In this document: piece by piece, positions 1 through 7,088 of the stretch
How the letters are laid out: every line of letters starts with the position of its first letter
Numbering within the stretch: position 1 is the stretch's first letter
Source: Synechococcales cyanobacterium PMM_0073
Lineage (GTDB): Bacteria; Cyanobacteriota; Cyanobacteriia; Elainellales; Elainellaceae
Reading direction: 5' to 3'
Length of the DNA stretch: 7,088 nucleotides
NCBI GenBank assembly: GCA_949127695.1
Contig: CASBQH010000454.1
Coordinates: 1-7,088 of the forward strand
Program-made: the position numbers and the translations under genes
The notes under the pieces: model-generated
The model's database searches: none
The model's input: the letters and a program-made list of their open reading frames with translations, nothing else
Told to the model about the DNA's origin: nothing

Positions 1-209
1 GGCTATCCCGGCTCAACAATTGCCACCTCAACCCCCGCTTGCGCCAGATGCCAAGCCGCTGATAGGCCGGTTAATCCAGCACCAATCACGGCCACCTCAC
101 AGGTTTCAAGCTGATTTAACGGCGCATATTCAGGCGGCTGGGCGGTGGTTTCCCAATAGCTCTGGACGGGCAGCGAGCGGTCGTAAATTACAGGATCGTA
201 AAGCGGCAT
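1..209 (-). CDS. FAD-dependent oxidoreductase (DAO/PuuB-like), N-terminal fragment cut by left window edge
   Basis: Only the first 69 or so codons are present; the gene continues beyond base 1. Residues 38-52 form a beta-alpha dinucleotide-binding start (VAVIGAGLTGLSAAW), with the GxGxxG glycine pattern that binds the FAD ADP moiety, followed by a helix and a second strand ending in an acidic residue (VAIVEPG). The leader before it, with a YDP segment and a SYWETTA segment, is typical of the DAO-type amine/amino-acid oxidases related to gamma-glutamylputrescine oxidase. These enzymes oxidise C-N bonds of amines or amino acids with FAD. The substrate cannot be told from this fragment. The ATG lies 6 bases after the pyrG stop with no strong Shine-Dalgarno, so co-transcription and possibly translational coupling with pyrG are likely. 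The fold assignment is solid; the subfamily is tentative. Confidence 0.8.
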
Positions 210-215
210 GGTGGG

Positions 216-2097
<1,882 letters not shown>

Positions 2098-2109
2098 ATT
2101 TATTCGTAG

Positions 2110-2135
2110 CTATTTACAGCAGTTATTTACAGCAG
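2110..2135. repeat. 13-base tandem duplication next to the helicase start codon
   Basis: CTATTTACAGCAG (2110-2122) is followed directly by TTATTTACAGCAG (2123-2135), differing at the first base only. The second copy ends 8 bases before the ATG at 2144. There is no clear Shine-Dalgarno here (only a weak CAGAG), so the duplication sits where the ribosome must load. Confidence 0.8.
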
Positions 2136-2143
2136 AGCCACCC

Positions 2144-4576
2144 ATGCCCATCCTCACCTCGCCTCAAACTCAGCTCTTGCAGCGACTGCGGCAGAGTCTC
2201 CGCCCCGGACAGCACCGGATGGCCGACTGGCAGGGCGGTACGCTGGCGATTTCGGCGGTTCCGGGTTCTGGCAAGTCTACGGGCATGGCGATTGCAGCGG
2301 CAATTTTGCTGGCCGAGCGTTACTTTGCTAGCCGCAGCGTCGGGGGCTGGGAAGAAGAAATCGAGTTTTTGCCGACCGAACCCCAGGGGCAGCTGCTGCT
2401 GGTGACGTTTACCCGTTCGGCGGTCGCCAACTTAAAAACCAAAATTCGGCAGTATCTGCGCGATTTGGGCCTGCCGCCGCAGGGCTTTATGGTGCAGACG
2501 CTGCATGGGCTGGCGCTGCATATTGCCACTCGGCATCCAGAGCTATCCGGGCTAGATTTCGAGCGCTTGATGCTGATTTCGCCCAACCAGAGCAGTCGGC
2601 TGATTCGCGCCAGCGTTGAGGATTGGATTAAAGCCCATCCCAAAACCTACCAAAATCTCGTCGAAGGGCGGCAGTTTGACGGCGAAGAAACCGAGCGGCT
2701 GCGTCGCCAGTCGATTCTACGCACCGAAGTCTTGCCAGATCTGGCGCAAATTGCCATCCACGAGGCCAAAAGCTCTGGCCTGCTGGCCACCGATCTGCGG
2801 CATCTGGCAGAAACCAGTTGGGTGACAGGCGATGCGCCCGACTATTCGGTGCTGACAATTGCCGCCGGACTGTACGAGCGCTATCAGAGTTTGCTTCAGC
2901 AGCGCGGCTTTATTGACTATGACGATATGATTTTGGCGGCGCTGCATGTGCTGCAAGATGGTGCGGTGCGGCAGTTTTGGCAGCGGCAGTTTCAGGCAGT
3001 GTTTGAAGATGAGGCGCAGGACTCTTCGCCTTTGCAAACTCGGCTCTTGCAAATTCTGGCGGCTCCGCCTTCTGCTTCAGTCAACCCGCCGCTGAATCTG
3101 GTGCGCGTCGGCGACCCCAACCAGGCGATCAATTCCACCTTTACGCCCGCTGACCCAATCTTCTTCGCCCAGTTTTGCGCCACCTGTCAGCAGACGGGGC
3201 AGCTGGCCGAAATGGATCAAGCTGGACGCAGCAGCCCAATTATTTTGCAGGCGGCTAATTTCATGCTCGACTGGGTGAACCAGCACTATGCTGCCCGTCA
3301 GCGTCAGGAGTGGCGGCGATCTCAGCTGCGTTTGCCAGGGTCGCCGCTGCCAGAATTTGAGCCGCCGCCACCCGAACTCAACCTGCCGTTCCGCCCGCAG
3401 CATATTCACCCGGTTGGGGCGAGCGATCCGCAGCCCGACGCCAATCCTGAGCCAGAAGGAGCAGGTTTAGAAGTGCGGTTTCCGCCGGACGTACATCAGA
3501 CGGTGAACTTAATTGGCCAGCGCGTTGCCCAGCTGCTGAGCCAGGAGCCAGAGGCCAGAGCCGCCGTGCTGGTGCGCGAGAATCGGCAGGGACGCTACAT
3601 TACCGAGCTGCTGCGGCATCCAGAGCAGCATGGGATTAGCGTTAATCTTAGCGAGTTGGGCATTGCGATCTACGACGTGGGCGAACAGGATCGGCATTCG
3701 CATGTGCCGTCTGAAATGCTGGCGATGCTGCAATTTTTGGATCGGCCTCATTCGCCCGATTACCTCAAGGCGGCGCTGCAATTGCTGCTGGATCGACAGC
3801 TGATTCCGACGCAGGACTTGACCCAGCTCACCAGCCTGCCTGAACAGTTTCTCTACCCCAGCCCGCTCGACCCGCCGTTAACCGAACCACAGCTTCAGGC
3901 GCGGCGCTACTGCACCGGGCTGCTGAAGGCGAGAGTCGAGCTGCCGCACTATCAGCTGATTCCGTTTGTGGCGCTGACGCTGCAATATGAGCAGGCTGAG
4001 CTGGCGACTGCCGATAAGCTGGCGCACCGGATTACTTTGCAGACTACGGGCGATAGCAGTCTATCAGCGACGCTGGATGCGCTGCACGAAATTGTCCGCT
4101 CGGAGCGATTTGAACCGGTCGAAACCGACGATCCGGAATCGCGGTATGTGCAGCCCGGACAGCTGACCATCATTACCATGCATAAGGCCAAAGGGCTGGA
4201 CTGGGACTTTGTGTTTATCCCGTTTCTGCATGAGCATCAAATTCCTGGCTCGCTGCGGGTGCGGTCGCAAGCCCAGTTTTTGGGCGATTTTAATCTTTCA
4301 GAAATTGCCAGAGTCCAGATTCGGGCGCATCTGCACGGCGAAGACCGCATTCCCGATGCCGTTGCCGCCTGGAATCGCGCCGCCGCCCTGAAAATCTCGG
4401 AAGAATACCGCCTGCTCTATGTCGCCATGACCCGCGCCCGTCGCCTGCTCTGGATGTCGGCAGCTCATCGCGCTCCCTTCACCTGGAGCAAGCCCGACAA
4501 CCTCGATCAGCGCGCGCCCTGTCCGGTGCTGCCTGCGTTGGTGAAGCAGTTTCCGCAGGCATTGTCGCGGCAGTAG
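2144..4576 (+). CDS. UvrD/Rep-type superfamily 1 ATP-dependent DNA helicase
   Basis: The 810-residue protein has the SF1A helicase motifs in order. Walker A is AVPGSGKST at 38-46. Motif Ia is VTFTRSAVANLKTKI near 87-101, and motif Ib is QTLHGLA near 118-124. Walker B is FEDEAQD at 287-293, the DExxD form of UvrD, Rep and PcrA. Motif III is VGDPNQAIN at 322-330. Motif IV is QAGRSS at 359-364, where the family usually has NYRS. Motif V is TMHKAKGLDWDFVF at 678-691, and motif VI is YRLLYVAMTRARR at 755-767. ATP-driven 3'-5' unwinding of DNA in repair or replication restart is therefore expected. A Pro/Glu-rich linker at about 397-440 falls between motifs IV and V. I see no nuclease motif after motif VI, so it is not a full AddA/RecB. 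It is probably a cyanobacterial UvrD-like paralogue rather than the main PcrA/UvrD, which is why no symbol is given. It is monocistronic and convergent with the minus-strand genes to its right. Confidence 0.93.
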   Translation: MPILTSPQTQLLQRLRQSLRPGQHRMADWQGGTLAISAVPGSGKSTGMAIAAAILLAERYFASRSVGGWEEEIEFLPTEPQGQLLLVTFTRSAVANLKTKIRQYLRDLGLPPQGFMVQTLHGLALHIATRHPELSGLDFERLMLISPNQSSRLIRASVEDWIKAHPKTYQNLVEGRQFDGEETERLRRQSILRTEVLPDLAQIAIHEAKSSGLLATDLRHLAETSWVTGDAPDYSVLTIAAGLYERYQSLLQQRGFIDYDDMILAALHVLQDGAVRQFWQRQFQAVFEDEAQDSSPLQTRLLQILAAPPSASVNPPLNLVRVGDPNQAINSTFTPADPIFFAQFCATCQQTGQLAEMDQAGRSSPIILQAANFMLDWVNQHYAARQRQEWRRSQLRLPGSPLPEFEPPPPELNLPFRPQHIHPVGASDPQPDANPEPEGAGLEVRFPPDVHQTVNLIGQRVAQLLSQEPEARAAVLVRENRQGRYITELLRHPEQHGISVNLSELGIAIYDVGEQDRHSHVPSEMLAMLQFLDRPHSPDYLKAALQLLLDRQLIPTQDLTQLTSLPEQFLYPSPLDPPLTEPQLQARRYCTGLLKARVELPHYQLIPFVALTLQYEQAELATADKLAHRITLQTTGDSSLSATLDALHEIVRSERFEPVETDDPESRYVQPGQLTIITMHKAKGLDWDFVFIPFLHEHQIPGSLRVRSQAQFLGDFNLSEIARVQIRAHLHGEDRIPDAVAAWNRAAALKISEEYRLLYVAMTRARRLLWMSAAHRAPFTWSKPDNLDQRAPCPVLPALVKQFPQALSRQ

Positions 4577-4596
4577 CTTCGGCTGCGCTCAGCTAC
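4573..4596 (+). repeat. Stem-loop with REP-like word overlapping the helicase stop codon
   Basis: GTAGCT (4573-4578) and AGCTAC (4591-4596) are perfect inverted arms around a 12-base loop, and the TAG stop (4574-4576) lies in the left arm. No T-run follows, so it is not a classical intrinsic terminator. The internal word CGGCTGCGCTCAGC (4580-4593) recurs at the 3' end of pyrG. It resembles the CTTCG-CTGCGCTCAG type of extragenic repeat seen in many bacteria. It may protect mRNA 3' ends or stop transcription. Confidence 0.45.
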
Positions 4597-4652
4597 CCAA
4601 GGATGCGCTGAAGGGTGGGGTATTGCCCTAGCGCCATCACAAAGATAAAGCA

Positions 4653-4740
4653 GACTAACGGTGCGCTTGAGCGGCTGTAAGCAACCTCTCAGGCTCAACA
4701 AAAACTTGATACAGGCGGGTTCATGGGCGTTGTTAGCTGG
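4653..4740 (-). repeat. attC-like imperfect inverted repeat, distal (site B)
   Basis: The outer boxes CTAAC (4655-4659) and GTTAG (4732-4736) are perfect inverted matches, like the outer core boxes of integron attC sites. The left arm TTGAGCGGCTGTAAG (4667-4681) is identical to the corresponding part of the other repeat at 6186-6200. The right arm pairs only loosely with the left. On the minus strand the element begins 41 bases after the stop of the 97-residue gene, where a cassette recombination site would be placed. The box flanks deviate from the RYYYAAC/GTTRRRY consensus, so attC identity is inferred. It may instead be a mobile extragenic repeat. Confidence 0.5.
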
Positions 4741-4781
4741 TGTTTCTACAATTGGTCGAGTAGCAAACTTTGAATTTCGGA

Positions 4782-5075
4782 CTAATCGGAAACGTATCGC
4801 CATCTATCCGGTTCATATTCACGCTGGATACGAACTTGCCAAAACCCTTGAGGAACTTTGATTTCATGATGCTCCTCGTGAGTTAGAGTTGCGGTTAGTG
4901 AATCAACGCGCAAGTACCAAGTTCCATCATGCTCGATTAATTCTGCATTCTCATCGCTAATGCGATGAGAATGTCTGGTCACTTCTCCCAACGCCAACGT
5001 TAAATGGTTAAGGCTTTTCCCTTGGGTTGGTTGTGCGGGAATCAACAAAACGTCCCCTTGTCGAATTGGTTTCAT
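4782..5075 (-). CDS. Conserved small protein of unknown function, DUF6745-gene neighbour (97 aa)
   Basis: I recognise the sequence pattern but know no function for it. The protein starts with KPIRQGDVLLIP and has a central GEVTRHSHRI at about 30-39, where relatives, as I recall them, read GEVTGHxHRI. It then has a YLRV strand at 54-57, LTHEEHHEI at 64-72 and a C-terminal VRIQREYEPDRWRYV at 81-95. It appears to be a small, soluble, all-beta protein rich in His and Glu, with no signal peptide or membrane segment. The His cluster (35, 37, 66, 69, 70) could bind metal or a nucleotide, but that is a guess. An upstream in-frame start at 5195 would add 40 residues. The internal ATG at 5075 is preferred because it has an excellent ribosome binding site and begins the conserved part. 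It lies 31 bases after the DUF6745 pseudogene on the same strand, probably in one transcript, and is intact although that partner is broken. Confidence 0.8.
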   Translation of the reverse strand: MKPIRQGDVLLIPAQPTQGKSLNHLTLALGEVTRHSHRISDENAELIEHDGTWYLRVDSLTATLTHEEHHEIKVPQGFWQVRIQREYEPDRWRYVSD

Positions 5076-5077
5076 GT

Positions 5078-5085
5078 CTCTCTCC
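5078..5085 (-). promoter_or_regulatory. Shine-Dalgarno that fixes the start of the 97-residue gene
   Basis: On the minus strand GGAGAGAG ends two bases before the ATG at 5075, giving about 6 bases between GGAG and the start codon. The alternative start at 5195 lies inside the end of the upstream gene and lacks such a site. Confidence 0.75.
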
Positions 5086-5106
5086 AAAAAAATAGAGTTA
5101 GCAAAA

Positions 5107-6052
5107 TCAAGTTGCGATCGCAATTTCCTCCGGATCAATTCCCCAATTGACCCACTGAATCGCCTCGCGGGCAGAGGTAATATCAGGTGGAACACGCAAT
5201 GCGTGGATGTGATGTGTGCTTGGACAGGTCATCTTAAGAAGTTGAATTGGCTCAATATCTAGATTATGAGCGATTTTAAGCAGAGTGTATTCTCGCCATT
5301 TATCAATGTTTTGCGCCTTTAGCTCTTGGCACAAACGAGCATATCCAATTCCTTCAATTAATGCTCTCCGAATCTCAGCATTTTGCTCTTGAATCAACCA
5401 TTTAGCCTTCCATCGCTCAGAATTTACGGAGCCATATTTCTCTGGAATCTGAAGCAACGACTTTATCTGGTGTCACCCAGCAAATAAAAAGTCCAGCCAT
5501 AAATGCATCTAAGAATGGCATCCAAGCAGCACAGAATTTTGCATAATTGGCATCTCGATCTATCAAGTGGATAAACTTAACAGACCGAGCAGCAGACCAA
5601 GCAGCAAGCCTAAAAGCATCCTCTCCCCAATCACTAGCAGCCCTAGTCTATGACCAATCCCAAGCGAACGTAGTACAACCAGTCTCAGGAACCGAACCAG
5701 TTCAAGCAGAAACTCTACTAGCAACATAGGCTGCACTTTGAGCCTCAGCAGCACCAGAAAACTGAATAGCACTACTCCAAGTGTCAAATTTATCCTCAGC
5801 GTTAATCCAATCAGCATCCGCATCATTATTAAACCAACTATAAAAGTCAGTAACATCCCCAATAGCTAGCCAAGCAGCAGTGCTGCCTTCTTGATACGAG
5901 TAACAAATTTCAACAGGTCGATCTGGTTGCTCCAACGCCGCAAAATGCTGTGAAAATGCTTGTCTGATTCGTTCTTCTGAAACATTCGGTCTCGCGTAAT
6001 CGATCTTCGCAATGCGATCGATAATCTCTTGGGCTGTCGATGAAATGGGCAT
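5107..6052 (-). pseudogene. DUF6745-family protein gene, broken by two stops and a frame change/deletion
   Basis: The gene opens well, with ATG at 6052 and a strong AGGAG site, and reads MPISSTAQEIIDRIAK for 116 codons to a TGA at 5702-5704. The same frame then continues past a TAG at 5648-5650 into a Trp/Ala-rich stretch and the segment FLDAFMAGLFICWVTPDK, ending at a TGA at 5417-5419. The frame shifts near 5457-5470. The following ORF (TTG 5457 to 5107) carries IPEKYGSVNSERWKAKW, RRALIEGIGYARLCQEL, LLKMTCPSTHHIHALRVPP and SAREAIQWVNWGIDPEE, which I recognise as the DUF6745 C terminus. In relatives, as I recall, the WVTxxEVIA segment is followed by about 45-50 residues with GRLHxxDGPAVxW-type repeats before the PEKYG segment. 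Here they are joined directly, implying a deletion. Function of the family is unknown. The 116-residue and 116-codon pieces could be annotated as separate hypothetical genes, but one decayed gene explains both. A genuine TTG-started C-terminal product cannot be excluded. Confidence 0.72.
5114..5121. repeat. HIP1 octamer GCGATCGC
   Basis: This palindrome is greatly overrepresented in most cyanobacterial genomes. One copy falls here, in the last codons of the DUF6745 gene. It supports a cyanobacterial host and suggests the accessory block has been in such genomes for some time. Confidence 0.8.
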
Positions 6053-6172
6053 TATTTTCTCCTATCCTCAGATGACTTCTAAATCGTCTTTCTTAGAACT
6101 TGAGATAAGGCTAGTTGTTGGCACAACTTTACTATGTTTTTCAAATCACTACCACAATTCGCAACGAAGCCA
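6053..6172 (-). other. Leader of the DUF6745 gene between repeat and start codon
   Basis: About 120 AT-rich bases separate the proximal repeat from the ATG at 6052. The one clear signal is AGGAG at 6059-6063 (minus strand), 6 bases before the ATG. A TTGAAA occurs on the minus strand near 6138-6143, but I could not match it to a -10 at normal spacing. A small inverted repeat GTTGT/ACAAC lies at 6114-6127. If the array is a set of cassettes, this is the cassette's 5' untranslated part and may carry its own promoter. Confidence 0.45.
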
Positions 6173-6259
6173 GCTAACGTTCCGGTTGAGCGGCTGTAAG
6201 TAACCCTTGCCACAACACCAACCAACTTTGCCAGTCCGCTCCAACCGGGTTGTTGTGCC
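6173..6259 (-). repeat. attC-like imperfect inverted repeat, proximal (site A)
   Basis: The left arm CCGGTTGAGCGG (6182-6193) pairs with CCGCTCCAACCGG (6236-6248) over all 12 bases, with a single unpaired extra base in the right arm. A bulged (extrahelical) base in one arm is a hallmark of folded attC sites. The outer box on one side is CTAACGTT (6174-6181, GTTAG on the minus strand); the other side has degenerated to GTTGTTGTG. The loop of about 42 bases contains CTGTAAGTAACC, shared with site B. On the minus strand the element starts 30 bases after the Fic stop codon. It could also work as a transcript-end hairpin. Structure is clear; recombination function is inferred. Confidence 0.55.
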
Positions 6260-6289
6260 GCTTCTTGTGCAGACACTTTATCAATCTCC

Positions 6290-7088
6290 TCAAATACTCT
6301 TATTCCAGTACTCTAACCCAGTCAAAATTACATCCTCTAACCACTGTTTAAAGCGCTCTACTAAATTCTCTTCTTCATCTGCATAGGAGAACTGAAATGG
6401 AGAGTCTGTTAAAGACTGAATGTCACTGATGTTTCGCTCACCCTCTTCGCCATCGTCTCTATGGTAAGCACATGCATTGCACACAAGTAAACCTCGATAT
6501 TCATGTCCGAGAACATGAAACGAAATGAGAACCGTTGTTGAAGTTTCTACGTTGATTACTAACTGAATCCATGTGTGGTAATTGCGAAGATTGGCAAAGT
6601 AGTCTAATTGTTTAGCTGTCTCTACAACTTGGTAGCGATGGTAATATGAGCGAGAATCACCAGCAGGAGCAGAAATTGTAAAAACTTGTGGATCACTTAC
6701 AAAGTTCTGGACAGATAGCCTAATTTCCTCAGCTACATCATGTGAGCGATTAGAAGCTATCTCAAACAAGGTTGAGGCAAAATCTTCAGCCTTTTTACAT
6801 CGCTCTTGAATAGTCGCTGACTGATTTTGTTTCAGCTTGTCAGCAATTGAGGAAATGATGACTTGAGTTCGTCGTGCCTCTGATAAAACTTGCTCTGATA
6901 AACCAAGACTTCTTAGAAAAGCCTGTTTTTGACTTTTGGCAAAAAGATTAGTTAAATTGGACAGGTTACCTCGATCTGCCTCTTCTAACGCAGCAATGTA
7001 CACTGCTCGATCATCACGGGTGAGAACTAAAGGGAACCAACTAGCTTGAATAAAGACTAGGCTCGCTAGGCAGCGAGCAACACGACCA
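6290..7088 (-). CDS. Fic-domain protein, C-terminal 265 residues, cut by right window edge
   Basis: Fic enzymes transfer AMP (or other phosphate-containing groups) from nucleotides to Ser/Thr/Tyr of target proteins, using the motif HPFxxGNGRxxR. The frame is open to the right edge and its first residues are GRVAR, the end of that motif, so the catalytic His lies just outside. After it come CLASLVFIQASWFPLVLTRD and RAVYIAALEEADRGNLSNL, the conserved helices that follow the Fic motif in this subfamily. The remaining 200 or so residues are a C-terminal extension with a coiled-coil-like Lys/Gln-rich part (around 70-110) and a CNAC pair (CNACAYHR) in a mixed alpha/beta region. Its role is unknown; it may recognise the target. 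A GTG at 7003 is only an internal codon and not the start. The gene precedes the repeat at 6173-6259 and is in the same direction as the DUF6745 block. Activity and self-inhibition type cannot be judged without the N terminus. Confidence 0.85.
   Translation of the reverse strand, partial: GRVARCLASLVFIQASWFPLVLTRDDRAVYIAALEEADRGNLSNLTNLFAKSQKQAFLRSLGLSEQVLSEARRTQVIISSIADKLKQNQSATIQERCKKAEDFASTLFEIASNRSHDVAEEIRLSVQNFVSDPQVFTISAPAGDSRSYYHRYQVVETAKQLDYFANLRNYHTWIQLVINVETSTTVLISFHVLGHEYRGLLVCNACAYHRDDGEEGERNISDIQSLTDSPFQFSYADEEENLVERFKQWLEDVILTGLEYWNKSI

Noticed and set aside
2717..3052. 111-codon minus-strand frame
   Set aside because: Antisense shadow of the helicase, within its Walker B region.
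4573..4596. Intrinsic terminator for the helicase gene
   Set aside because: The hairpin stem is only 6 pairs with a 12-base loop and no T-run follows.
5076..5195. 40-residue N-terminal extension of the 97-residue protein from the ATG at 5195
   Set aside because: It overlaps the conserved DUF6745 C terminus in another frame, and the ATG at 5075 has a far better ribosome site and the family-like start.
5563..5862. 99-codon minus-strand frame, very Leu/Met-rich, looking like a membrane protein
   Set aside because: It is the shifted reading of the Trp/Ala-rich part of the DUF6745 pseudogene; it has no ribosome site and straddles the stop at 5702.
5104..6052. Stop-codon readthrough or programmed frameshift to make one DUF6745 protein
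   Set aside because: Two different stops (TGA, TAG) plus a frame change and a missing conserved segment are better explained by decay; no slippery site or stimulating structure seen.
4653..6259. CRISPR array
   Set aside because: Only two related repeats about 1.5 kb apart with genes between them; no regular spacers.
4653..6259. Insertion sequence or MITE carrying the DUF6745 genes
   Set aside because: The two repeats are in direct, not inverted, orientation relative to each other, there is no transposase, and no target-site duplication was seen.
6079..6276. 65-codon minus-strand frame starting with GTG after the Fic gene, with a GGAGA upstream
   Set aside because: It runs straight through the inverted repeat and its composition is set by that repeat; no recognisable protein pattern.

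Overview
The window looks like cyanobacterial chromosome. Three things point that way: the CTP synthase is of bacterial/cyanobacterial type, a HIP1 octamer (GCGATCGC) lies at 5114-5121, and the small-gene families on the right are ones I associate with filamentous and Leptolyngbya-like cyanobacteria. No species call is possible from sequence alone.

Left part, 1-4596, core-like and GC-rich. pyrG (CTP synthase, minus strand) is followed six bases after its stop by the N-terminal part of an FAD-dependent oxidoreductase that runs off the left edge. Divergent from pyrG is a complete 810-residue UvrD/Rep-type superfamily 1 helicase on the plus strand. The roughly 220-base spacer between them holds an 11-base tandem repeat, a perfect 7+7 palindrome overlapping a plausible promoter, and a 13-base tandem duplication next to the helicase start. 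Both divergent genes carry the same 14-base word, CGGCTGCGCTCAGC, in the same sense at their 3' ends.

Right part, 4597-7088, accessory-like and visibly more AT-rich, with all genes on the minus strand and convergent to the helicase. Read in the transcription direction it is: (1) the C-terminal 265 residues of a Fic-domain protein, whose Fic motif is cut by the right edge; (2) an imperfect inverted repeat; (3) a DUF6745-family gene broken by two in-frame stops and a frame change or deletion; (4) an intact 97-residue conserved small protein; (5) a second inverted repeat sharing a 15-base identical core with the first. The order gene(s), repeat, gene(s), repeat, all in one direction and with the repeats 30-40 bases after a stop codon, resembles an integron-like cassette array without a visible integrase. 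The attC identity of the repeats is inferred, not proven.

The most interesting points are the cassette-like layout, the decayed DUF6745 gene beside an intact small partner gene (possibly an undescribed two-gene module), and the Fic protein, whose apparent GTG start inside the window is an artefact of truncation. I saw no tRNA, rRNA, CRISPR array or transposase.
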